In this document: positions 1 to 5,740 of the stretch, in pieces
Layout: each line of letters begins with the position of its first letter
Numbering within the stretch: the first letter of the stretch is position 1
Assembly: GCA_017446645.1 (NCBI GenBank)
Contig: JAFSQO010000501.1
Coordinates: forward strand, 1-7,338
Length of the DNA: 7,338 nucleotides
Source of the DNA: Synergistaceae bacterium
Lineage (GTDB): Bacteria; Synergistota; Synergistia; Synergistales; Aminobacteriaceae
Reading direction: 5' to 3'
Program-made: the position numbers and the translations under genes
Notes under the pieces: model-generated
Told to the model about the DNA's origin: nothing
Seen by the model: only the letters and a program-made list of their open reading frames with translations
Databases searched by the model: none

Positions 1-123
1 AATAAGCATCATGATAGAGACAGGAACGCGGCAATAAATATCCATAGAGTTGGGGCATCAACTCTTAGAGGAGACAAAATAAGACCTGATTATCCTTATG
101 GACAGTCAGGCGTTTGTTGTTGA
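1..123 (+). CDS. tnpB: TnpB (IS200/IS605 OrfB) transposon-encoded nuclease, C-terminal fragment
   Basis: The first 40 codons of the window are open in frame 1 and end at TGA 121-123; the 5' part lies outside the window. The peptide begins NKHHDRDRNAAINI, which contains the D-R-D-x-N-A-A signature of the RuvC-III region at the C terminus of TnpB/OrfB proteins, the third catalytic acidic residue being in this motif. TnpB is an RNA-guided DNA nuclease that uses an omega RNA made from the transposon right end. A tail of about 25 residues follows the motif, which is usual for the family. The right-end hairpin directly downstream supports the call. Whether the rest of tnpB, a tnpA partner or a left end exists cannot be seen here. 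Confidence 0.88.
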   Translation, partial: NKHHDRDRNAAINIHRVGASTLRGDKIRPDYPYGQSGVCC

Positions 124-149
124 TACTAGAATCCCCTGCCTTTAGGCAT

Positions 150-155
150 GGGGAG
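150..155 (+). promoter_or_regulatory. Possible ribosome binding site donated by the transposon hairpin
   Basis: GGGGAG at 150-155 lies 11 nt before the ATG at 167 and is the only Shine-Dalgarno-like sequence near it. Its GGGG is the 3' arm of the right-end hairpin (133-153), so folding of the transcript would hide part of it. The spacing is at the long end of the usual range. The alternative is leaderless or weak initiation after loss of the native site. Confidence 0.4.
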
Positions 156-166
156 TATGTCAAAAA

Positions 167-742
167 ATGACTGCTATAATAAATCATATCGATACTTCTG
201 AAACGGAGCGATTAATCATAAAAATTTTACTGGATTTATTTATCACTTTTGCAAAAATCGGAGCAATGACCTTCGGGGGAGGGTATGCAATGCTGCCGAT
301 CTTACAGCGTGAAATCGTAGAAGATAAACACTGGGGAACCGAGCAGGAACTCGCAGACTACTTCGCAATTGGTCAATGTACACCGGGAGTTATTGCTGTC
401 AACGTAGCGACTTTCATAGGACGCAACAAGGCAGGCAATCTCGGAGGCATTATTGCAACAATCGGTATAGTCTTCCCTTCGATAATAATAATCTCGCTCT
501 TAGCAGGAATCATTAAGACAGTCGAAGAGTTAGAATGGGTGAAACATGCCTTTGCAGGGATTAGGGTCTGTGTCTGCGTTTTAATCTTTAATGCTGTAAC
601 GAAACTCTTCAAGAGCGCAATCATTGACAAGAAGACTTTATGCATATATATCGCAATCCTTGCTGGTTCGTTCGCGTTCAATATCTCTCCTGTAATTTTC
701 GTAATTCTTGCAGGAGTCGCGGGGGTGTTTCTGAAATCATGA
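167..742 (+). CDS. Chromate transporter family protein, short-chain N-terminal-type subunit (CHR domain)
   Basis: This 191-residue membrane protein carries one CHR domain. The diagnostic CHR motifs are visible: KIGAMTFGGGYAMLP at residues 30-44, then ADYFAIGQCTPG and VNVATFIG, then a G-rich hydrophobic helix and a FPS turn. Short CHR proteins act in pairs, equivalent to the two halves of the long ChrA transporter, and are associated with chromate efflux, although the true substrate of many is untested. It overlaps the next gene by 4 bp (ATGA), so the two are translationally coupled. About 30 residues precede the first conserved motif, somewhat long for the family, but no other ATG/GTG/TTG lies before it in frame. 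The IS right end stops 3 bp upstream, so the native promoter has been displaced. Family call firm, substrate inferred. Confidence 0.88.
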   Translation: MTAIINHIDTSETERLIIKILLDLFITFAKIGAMTFGGGYAMLPILQREIVEDKHWGTEQELADYFAIGQCTPGVIAVNVATFIGRNKAGNLGGIIATIGIVFPSIIIISLLAGIIKTVEELEWVKHAFAGIRVCVCVLIFNAVTKLFKSAIIDKKTLCIYIAILAGSFAFNISPVIFVILAGVAGVFLKS

Positions 743-1293
743 TATACTTTCAGCTTTTTTGGGAGTTTTTCCAGACAGGACTCTTTGCGGTCGGCGGAGG
801 CATGGCTACACTTCCGTTCTTGTACTCTATTTCAGACAGGACGGGGTGGTTCACTCATCAGCAATTAGCGGACATGATAGCAGTCAGCGAGTCAACACCC
901 GGACCAATCGGCGTGAACATGGCGACTTACGTGGGCTATGTAACAGCAGGAGTCCCCGGAGCAATTATTACGACGCTTGGCCTGGTAACTCCGAGCATCA
1001 TAGTGATCTTGATTGTCGCAGCATTCCTTCATGCCTTCAGGGATAACAAGTACGTTAATGCAGTGTTCTACGGCCTGAGACCGGCGAGTACAGCAATGAT
1101 TACGGCAGCAGGCTTAATCGTAGCGCGAATAACTTTCTTGCAATCAAGCAGTGTGTTGAATCTTAACCTGAAAGCTATAATTCTCGCGTGTGTGCTGTTG
1201 GTCTTAACTCATGCAATAAAATTCACGAAGAAGCTTCACCCTATAGTCTGGATATTCTTATCAGCTGTAGTCGGCGTGCTCTTCAGTTATTGA
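739..1293 (+). CDS. Chromate transporter family protein, short-chain C-terminal-type subunit (CHR domain)
   Basis: This 184-residue integral membrane protein is the partner of the preceding CHR protein. It opens with MIYFQLFWEFFQTGLFAVGG, then shows LADMIAVSESTPGPIGVNMA and GLVTPS, matching the G-G-G, S-x-x-T-P-G-P and TPS motifs of the CHR family. Several hydrophobic segments follow, up to a final helix ending LFSY. The start at 739 was chosen because its ATG overlaps the upstream stop (ATGA) and leaves the usual family N terminus; the in-frame ATG at 640 would add 33 unrelated residues read out of frame from the upstream gene. A G-rich stretch at 721-727 may act as the ribosome binding site. 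The pair probably forms a heteromeric chromate or related oxyanion transporter. Confidence 0.88.
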   Translation: MIYFQLFWEFFQTGLFAVGGGMATLPFLYSISDRTGWFTHQQLADMIAVSESTPGPIGVNMATYVGYVTAGVPGAIITTLGLVTPSIIVILIVAAFLHAFRDNKYVNAVFYGLRPASTAMITAAGLIVARITFLQSSSVLNLNLKAIILACVLLVLTHAIKFTKKLHPIVWIFLSAVVGVLFSY

Positions 1294-1308
1294 CATAATG
1301 CGAGAGAC

Positions 1309-1336
1309 TTGCGAGGTACTGTGTTTTTACTATAAT
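1309..1336 (+). promoter_or_regulatory. Probable sigma-70-type promoter of argG
   Basis: A perfect TATAAT lies at 1331-1336, with TTGCGA at 1309-1314 as a 4-of-6 match to the -35 consensus and a 16-bp spacer. Transcription would begin near 1343, giving a leader of about 38 nt before the argG ATG. The promoter sits in the 87-bp gap after the CHR pair. I found no clear arginine-repressor box around it, so regulation is undetermined. Confidence 0.6.
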
Positions 1337-1380
1337 TGTACAGAAAATTTTTTATCACACGAAAGAAGGAATCTTTTTAC

Positions 1381-2613
1381 ATGACAGAGAAAAAAGGCAA
1401 GGCAGTTCTTGCATATTCAGGAGGACTTGACACCTCAGTCGCAGTAATGTGGCTCACCGAACAGGGCTATGACGTTATCACAATGACGGCTGACGTTGGC
1501 CAGAAGGACGTTGACCTGCAGGCAGCAAAGTCAAAGGCACTTCATAGCGGGGCAGTCAAGGCATATATCTTTGACCTCAAGAAAACATTTGTCGAGAATT
1601 ACGTCTACCCTTCACTGAGGGCAAATGCTATGTATCAGGGAACTTACCCGTTAGTATCGGCTTTATCGCGTCCGTTAATCGCAAAGACACTCGTTGACAT
1701 TGCCAACAAAGAAGGCGCAGTAGCAGTAGCTCACGGCTGTACAGGCAAAGGTCAGGACCAGGTCAGGATCGAAGTTTGTGCAACGGCTTTGAATCCCAAA
1801 ATCAAAGTTCTAGCTCCAGTCAGAGATTGGCATTTTACCCGCGAAGCTGAGATAGAGTACGCTGCAAAACACGGCATACCAGTCAGGGCCACAGCAAGCT
1901 CGCCATATAGTACTGATGATAACTTATGGGGACGTTCGATTGAGTGCGGAATGCTCGAAGACCCTTGGAACGAACCGCCTGAAGATGCCTACGAAATGAC
2001 AGCAAATCCCCTTGAAGGCCCGGATAAAGCTGAGTTCATAGAGATAAGTTTTGAGGGAGGAATTCCCGTAGCTCTCAATGACGAGAGAATGCACGGGGTC
2101 GAGTTAATCCAGAAGTTAAACCAGATAGCTGGCCGTCACGGTATAGGCAGGATAGACATGATAGAGGACAGGTTAGTCGGCTTCAAATCACGCGAAGTCT
2201 ACGAATGCCCAGGCTCTACAGTCTTGCTTGCTGCTCACAGGGCAATGGAGACCTTGACTCTTGACAAGCAGGTTCTCAAGACAAAGCGCGAACTGGAAAT
2301 CAGGTTTGCCGAATTGACTTACGAAGGCTACTGGTTCTCGCCGTTACGTGATGCAATCAATGCCTTCATGAATGACACTCAGCGTTATGTCAATGGCACA
2401 GTCAAAATGCGTCTGTTCAAGGGGCAGGCTGTAGTAAGGGGACTCAAGACCTCAAAGAGCATTTACAGGCACGACCTGGCAACTTACTCAGAAGGAGATG
2501 CGTTTGACCATTCAGCTGCAGTAGGCTTTATCAACATCTGGGGGCTTCCAGTCAGAACATGGACTTCGACCTGGCCAAGACAGGATGAGGCAGAAATCCC
2601 GATTGAAGCGTAA
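1381..2613 (+). CDS. argG: Argininosuccinate synthase
   Basis: ArgG condenses citrulline and aspartate using ATP to give argininosuccinate, the penultimate step of arginine biosynthesis, in the cytosol. The 410-residue product has the usual length. It shows the N-type ATP pyrophosphatase P-loop AYSGGLDTS (residues 11-19), HGCTGKGQDQVRIE from residue 118, STDDNLWGRSIECG from residue 177, and HGIGRIDMIEDRLVGFKSRE, all conserved in the family. The ATG at 1381 was chosen because AGAAGGA (1364-1370) sits 10 nt upstream and the protein then starts just before the P-loop strand; an in-frame TTG at 1336 overlaps the -10 box and is rejected. No other arginine genes are adjacent, so it seems to be transcribed alone and ends in the terminator at 2627-2664. 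Confidence 0.97.
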   Translation: MTEKKGKAVLAYSGGLDTSVAVMWLTEQGYDVITMTADVGQKDVDLQAAKSKALHSGAVKAYIFDLKKTFVENYVYPSLRANAMYQGTYPLVSALSRPLIAKTLVDIANKEGAVAVAHGCTGKGQDQVRIEVCATALNPKIKVLAPVRDWHFTREAEIEYAAKHGIPVRATASSPYSTDDNLWGRSIECGMLEDPWNEPPEDAYEMTANPLEGPDKAEFIEISFEGGIPVALNDERMHGVELIQKLNQIAGRHGIGRIDMIEDRLVGFKSREVYECPGSTVLLAAHRAMETLTLDKQVLKTKRELEIRFAELTYEGYWFSPLRDAINAFMNDTQRYVNGTVKMRLFKGQAVVRGLKTSKSIYRHDLATYSEGDAFDHSAAVGFINIWGLPVRTWTSTWPRQDEAEIPIEA

Positions 2614-2626
2614 AGATTTTCACGGT

Positions 2627-2664
2627 GGCCCTGATTTAAATATGGTATAATCAGGGTCATTTTT
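2627..2664 (+). terminator. Rho-independent terminator after argG
   Basis: A perfect 8-bp stem, CCCTGATT (2629-2636) with AATCAGGG (2649-2656), extends to 10 bp with one G-U pair and has a 12-nt A/T-rich loop. It is followed by a short T run at 2660-2664. It lies 13 bp after the argG stop codon. The T run is short, so termination may be partial. Confidence 0.7.
2643..2651 (+). promoter_or_regulatory. Extended -10 promoter of the secreted-protein gene, inside the argG terminator
   Basis: TGGTATAAT at 2643-2651 is a perfect TATAAT preceded by the TG of an extended -10 element. No good -35 box is present at 16-18 bp, as is common for extended -10 promoters. Transcription would start near 2658, so the new transcript would lack the full terminator stem. 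The element overlaps the loop and 3' arm of the argG terminator. Confidence 0.55.
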
Positions 2665-2672
2665 AGTATTTC

Positions 2673-2680
2673 AAGGAGGT
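2673..2680 (+). promoter_or_regulatory. Perfect Shine-Dalgarno site fixing a TTG start at 2688
   Basis: AAGGAGGT at 2673-2680 is a full match to the anti-Shine-Dalgarno sequence and is followed after 7 nt by TTG (2688-2690), then AAA GCA, reading Met-Lys-Ala. This is the strongest ribosome binding site in the window. It shows that the large gene begins here and not at the ATG at 2911, which has no such site. From this TTG the frame as sequenced closes at TAA 2742-2744 after only 18 codons. Confidence 0.75.
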
Positions 2681-2687
2681 AATTAAA

Positions 2688-5377
2688 TTGAAAGCAGTAA
2701 ATTGCCCTGAGAGAGAGAGAGAGAGAGAATTTTTGCGCTCTTAATTTCTTAATTCTCACGTTCATAACGGCAGCATTTCTTATCGTATTTGCAGGTCAGG
2801 TCTTTGCGGATTCACTTCCTTCAATCAAGGACACGTACGAGATTGACAGCATCACTTATTATAACGTAAATTCTCAGAACTTCAACAGCGACAAGAAATT
2901 TTATGTTGACATGATTTCCACGAAGCACAGCTCACTCGGAGGACGCTCTATCGCCGATATGTGGCTGATGACAGCAGCAGGACTCTCATTGCAGGCAGCT
3001 TTGCCGGACGAATATCTGACACGCATTGCAAAAGAAGGGATACTAAACGGCGGGATTGACGAGAATAAATATGGTTTTCTAGCCAAGTATTCATACGAAG
3101 CCCCGGAATGGCACAACGTAGACAAAGGCTATGTGTCAACAGAAGTAACTGTGAAATACATGAGCAGGGAGCTGCATATGGCTGTATGGTTTTCAGACTT
3201 CACAGTAGGTGCTCTGCTTCCTGCGGATGAAGGACTCTACGTCCAGACTGTTACAGAGAACGGTTCGGTAAAAAATGTTGAGGCTTCGTCAGTGAAGAAC
3301 GATACCAGCGGGACAGTTACAGCAAGCCAGCACGTAAGCAAGACAACATCTGAGACTCTCACAAGTACAGTGAATCATTCTTCATCGTATTCATTCACTG
3401 AGGGAGTAAAGGCATCAGCGGAAGCCAGCTCATTCGGAATTTACAAGATGAGTATTGAGGTAAGTGCGCAATTTACTCAAGCGTTTTCTGACGGCTGGTC
3501 GAAATCTGAGGGAATATCTAACTCTAAGACAACAGGAAGCGATGTCAGCGTTACCCTTCCTCCCTATACGAACGTGTTAATCAGGCAGGGAGAAGCAAAG
3601 ACTACAGTAACTACACGCTACAACTGCCCCGTAGTGATCGGGTACAAGGTCCGGATTTATTTGAGCAGGGGGCCTATACTGCCGATTGGCAATTATAATT
3701 TCGGCTCTGAAAATTCCAACGCAAGAAAAGACCTCAATCACCGCGCATTCGAGGAAGGTTCAAAGCAGTATGACAAAGATTCAATTGACTGGGCGAAGGT
3801 ACTTGCTGACAGCGATGCAAAGGACGCAATCACGAAGATAACAAAGAACGTCCCGATGTCAAGTTCCGGAGCGACTATAGTATACACAACTAACACAACT
3901 TACAGCGAAGTTGCAGGCAAAACTGCTATTTATCCCCTGAATTCCATACAGCTCGGCAAGTCAAATATTTCATTCATAGACAGCAATAACGTGGCAAATA
4001 TGAAGATAGGCAATTACTCTTATGTTGACTACCTGACTGTGAACGGCCTTAACGCACGCGGAGCAGAGTACTACGGCTTTGACAAATCTGCGGGGAACTG
4101 GATTGTCATTGACGAGAACCAGAAAGAATTTGCTTCAGAGCGTGCTCCTGTTGTCCTTGAGAAAGACTCTGTTTCAGGGCTTACAAAGTTTCGGGCAGTC
4201 AGGGCAGGAACATGCTACCTGAAATACTTAATCAGCGAGAAAAAATACCCCACGAATTACGGTTCTGATTCGTACACAAAGAATGCGGACCTTTCGTCAA
4301 CTGCGGTATTAAAAATTGTTGTCGCTGAAGACGAAGTAACCTACGAAGTATCGGGAAGCTATAACGGCGTTGTAAATTCAGAACCTGAAAGTCTCGAAGG
4401 TGAAGACAAACTCGAAGTCAGCGTATTTGACAAGACAGGCAAAGAAATAGAAGGGTCTTACATCTGGGACAAAAAGCAGCTTAAGGGCATTAACTTAACG
4501 TCCGACGGAAAAGTTTCTTTCACAAGGCCGGGAAATTATCACGTCCGAGTCACAAATCAGGCAGGCAATATTTATTCAGACTGGGTGCAGATTACAGCTG
4601 AAGTTCTCGGTGGTAATTACGTTGAACCTGAAGATGAACCAATCGGCTACACAGGCATTGCGGATGAAGGCACAACGTTTATCATAGCAGGCAGCTACAC
4701 AGGCGGAGTCAGCAATGACGAAGAATGCATAGAAGGCGCAGGAAAACTTAATGTAGCAGCTTTCGACAGCGCAGGACGTGAACAGGCATATTCTTACACG
4801 TGGGAGCAGAAAAAAGATTCGGACGGCATGACTATTGACGAAGCAGGCTTTGTGTCTTTCACTAAGACAGGCTCATATTATGTCAGAGTCAAAAGCGGTC
4901 AGGTTTATTCGGACTGGACAGAAATTAACGCTAACGAACTGGCTCCGGCAAGATTTATAAAAGCTCCGTCAGCAAATTTTGATACTTATGACGGTGAAGA
5001 ACATATTTTATTAAGCAGCGGAGATACCCAATACGAAGGCGGAGTAAGTATAGTTTATGCTCTCGGCAGTGATGACGTGAACGCTCCTGAAGAATATAAC
5101 TCAGAGATTCCGTCAGCTTCAGAGGCAGGAAAATATTACGTCTGGTGCAAAGTCATGGGCGATGAAAATCACGACAATTCTGAACCTGTGTGCGTAACTG
5201 CAAAAATCAGTGACGGTTCTGAACCTGAAGAAGAAAACGGTAACAGGAACGAAAACGGGAACTGAAGGTGTCGGTAGCAATACTCTTGACTCACCTGGAG
5301 GCTGTAACGCAGGACTTTCCGTGTTAAGTCTTGCAGTTATGTTATCGGCATTAATTCTCAGACGCAGGACACATTAA
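2688..5377 (+). CDS. Secreted aerolysin/ETX-MTX2-like protein with Ig-like repeats and Synergist-CTERM-like anchor; frame broken at both ends as sequenced
   Basis: The gene spans the TTG at 2688 to the TAA at 5375-5377, about 890 codons, but is read in three frames. The TTG and perfect ribosome binding site are in one frame. The body is open at 2701-5265 (first ATG 2911, giving 784 residues) in a second, and the anchor (5267-5377) is in a third. The body frame begins with a signal-peptide core (FITAAFLIVFAGQVFA, likely cleaved before Asp-Ser). At 3241-3663 comes a Ser/Thr-rich, alternating beta region ending VSVTLPPYTNVLI, resembling the membrane-inserting part of aerolysin or ETX/MTX2 pore-forming proteins. 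Two Ig-like repeats (4336-4623 and 4672-4950) and a third beta domain with YYVWCKV (5134-5154) follow, then an acidic Asn/Gly linker. A gene finder would probably report only the 2911-5265 piece. Function is not known; a surface-held pore-forming or adhesive protein is my inference. Confidence 0.7.
2701..2817 (+). other. Signal peptide of the large secreted protein, out of frame with its start codon
   Basis: In the body frame this stretch reads an Arg/Glu run over the GA repeat, then NFCALNFLILTFITAAFLIV and FAGQVFA-DS. This is a long hydrophobic core with an Ala-x-Ala-like cleavage site (Val-Phe-Ala), typical of Sec signal peptides. It has no ATG, GTG or TTG of its own after the stop at 2698-2700, so it can be translated only if the frame from TTG 2688 is corrected at the GA tract. 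Confidence 0.75.
2709..2728 (+). repeat. (GA)10 dinucleotide microsatellite within the 5' coding region
   Basis: Ten uninterrupted GA units start 21 nt after the first base of the TTG start. With ten units the start codon leads to an 18-residue dead-end peptide; with nine it also stops early, after 20 codons. With eight or eleven units translation enters the signal peptide and the long body frame. Within the coding frame the tract encodes alternating Glu and Arg. A pure dinucleotide tract of this length at the start of a surface-protein gene is the classic form of a slipped-strand phase-variation switch, although switching itself is inferred. Confidence 0.9.
4336..4950 (+). repeat. Two tandem Ig-like protein repeats of about 90 residues
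   Basis: Repeat 1 (4336-4623) and repeat 2 (4672-4950) share the pattern GSY-x-G-V, then S/E-rich GEDKLEVSVFD versus GAGKLNVAAFD, SYIW versus SYTW, VSFT-x-x-G-x-YxVRV, and YSDW near the end. They are separated by a Pro/Glu-rich linker. They look like extracellular Ig-like domains projecting an N-terminal functional domain from the cell surface. Their DNA sequences have diverged, so they are not a recent duplication. Confidence 0.75.
5267..5377 (+). other. Synergist-CTERM-like sorting/anchor signal in a shifted frame
   Basis: Read in the frame one base later than the body, this stretch gives GVGSNTLDSPGGCNAG, then a hydrophobic segment LSVLSLAVMLSALIL and the terminal RRRTH before TAA 5375-5377. 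The order of Gly-Gly-Cys-x-Ala-Gly motif, membrane helix and Arg cluster is that of the C-terminal sorting signal known from Synergistota. The body frame stops at TGA 5263-5265 just before it. Removing one A from the A4 run at 5234-5237 would join the two frames into a Thr/Gly linker and the anchor. Confidence 0.75.
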
Positions 5378-5391
5378 ATATTAACGAATAC

Positions 5392-5434
5392 AAAAAATCC
5401 CGGCCTCGTAAAGTAAGACCGGGAGCAAATTTTT
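5392..5434. terminator. Bidirectional rho-independent terminator between convergent genes
   Basis: The hairpin at 5398-5424 has arms TCCCGGCCT and AGACCGGGA, nine pairs with one C-A mismatch, and a 9-nt loop. On the plus strand it is followed by a T run at 5430-5434. On the minus strand the A6 at 5392-5397 gives a run of Ts. It therefore serves the secreted-protein gene from the left and the zinc-ribbon gene from the right. Confidence 0.85.
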
Positions 5435-5689
5435 CTACTTTCCTTCTTCGTCAAGAGCTGCATTCAAAGCACAAACCGCGCAGGCTTCCTTCGCACTGTG
5501 AACAGTTCCGCACTTCGGGCAGGTTACCATGTCGCTGTCGGCTGCAAATAACTCGACACGATGGCACTCCGGACACTCATAAATATCAACGTGAACACGA
5601 TCCGCCTTCAGAAACGCGCTTCCCATTGGATAAGCGGACTCTCTGAGCTTTAATGCCTTATGACAAGATAAACAAACTTTTTCTGCCAT
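5435..5689 (-). CDS. Small double zinc-ribbon protein of unknown function
   Basis: This 84-residue soluble protein has four CxxC knuckles: Cys6/Cys9, Cys39/Cys42, Cys57/Cys60 and Cys70/Cys73. The first pair with the second, and the third with the fourth, could each bind one zinc ion, giving two zinc ribbons. The end is acidic (DEEGK). I chose ATG at 5689 (MAEKVCLSCH) because the protein then begins just before the first knuckle. A GTG at 5704 would add five residues but directly abuts the AAAGGTG ribosome binding site; the chosen ATG lies 12 nt after that site, which is long, so the start is not certain. It has its own promoter downstream of the DUF4491 gene. Such proteins can bind nucleic acid or other proteins, but nothing here shows which. 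Confidence 0.8.
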   Translation of the reverse strand: MAEKVCLSCHKALKLRESAYPMGSAFLKADRVHVDIYECPECHRVELFAADSDMVTCPKCGTVHSAKEACAVCALNAALDEEGK

Positions 5690-5731
5690 TTGAATAATAC
5701 ACACCTTTCATGATGATAAAATTTTTCGCAA

Positions 5732-5740
5732 ATTATATCA
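5732..5740 (-). promoter_or_regulatory. Extended -10 promoter of the zinc-ribbon gene
   Basis: On the minus strand TGATATAAT (5740 to 5732) is an extended -10 element with a perfect TATAAT and no good -35 box. Its TGA is also the stop codon of the upstream DUF4491 gene. Transcription would start near 5725, about 36 nt before the ATG at 5689. Confidence 0.55.

Larger units (their letters stand above)
1..163 (+). mobile_element. Right end of an IS200/IS605-family insertion sequence
   Basis: The end of tnpB is followed by an imperfect subterminal hairpin at 133-153 (arm CCCCTGCC, loop TTTA, arm GGCA-T-GGGG with one bulged T) and then GAGTATGTCAA. This hairpin plus TCAA pattern is the usual right end of IS605/IS1341-type elements, where single-strand cleavage occurs just 3' of a TCAA-like tetranucleotide. 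That places the element boundary at 163/164. Such elements have no terminal inverted repeats and make no target duplication, so none is expected. The left end is outside the window. Boundary accuracy is probably within a few bases. Confidence 0.82.
1..179 (+). ncRNA. Probable omega RNA (right-end RNA) 3' part with guide reading into the CHR gene
   Basis: In characterised TnpB systems the guide RNA scaffold is formed from the 3' end of tnpB and the transposon right end, and the guide is the roughly 16 nt immediately outside the element. Here the scaffold would end at TCAA 160-163 and the guide would be about 164-179, which covers the start codon of the chromate-transporter gene. The 5' boundary is unknown and 1 is only the window edge. 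The call rests on the family rule and the visible hairpin; no expression signal specific to the RNA is seen. Confidence 0.4.

Noticed and set aside
373..681. Minus-strand open frame opposite the first CHR gene
   Set aside because: Antisense to a well-conserved membrane protein gene, with no recognisable domain.
640..738. Upstream ATG start for the second CHR protein
   Set aside because: It lies deep inside the first CHR gene and adds 33 residues with no CHR similarity; ATG 739 overlaps the upstream stop in the usual coupled way.
759..1046. Alternative-frame open stretch within the second CHR gene
   Set aside because: The product is low-complexity and Arg-rich, while the other frame encodes clear CHR motifs.
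1336..1380. Upstream TTG start for argG adding 15 residues
   Set aside because: It overlaps the -10 box, lacks a ribosome site, and the added residues are not part of argininosuccinate synthases; ATG 1381 has AGAAGGA at good spacing.
1294..1380. Arginine-repressor operator in the argG leader
   Set aside because: I looked for the A/T-rich palindromic ARG-box pattern and saw no convincing match.
2484..2765. Minus-strand open frame over the end of argG and the GA repeat
   Set aside because: It is antisense to conserved argG codons, and its Ser/Leu run is just the GA repeat read backwards.
2901..3139. Two minus-strand open frames opposite the start of the secreted-protein body
   Set aside because: They overlap each other, have no ribosome sites, and lie opposite a coding frame that continues for hundreds of codons.
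2911..5265. ATG at 2911 as the true start of the large secreted protein
   Set aside because: No ribosome site precedes it, the same frame is open and protein-like back to 2701 with a signal peptide, and a perfect Shine-Dalgarno with TTG lies at 2673-2690.
5255..5275. Programmed +1 ribosomal frameshift at the TGA 5263-5265 (prfB-like) joining body and anchor
   Set aside because: A one-base skip at AAC-TGA-A would reach the anchor frame, but there is no CTT-T slippery codon and no close Shine-Dalgarno-like stimulator of the prfB kind. A simple indel or length change in an A-run is more likely.
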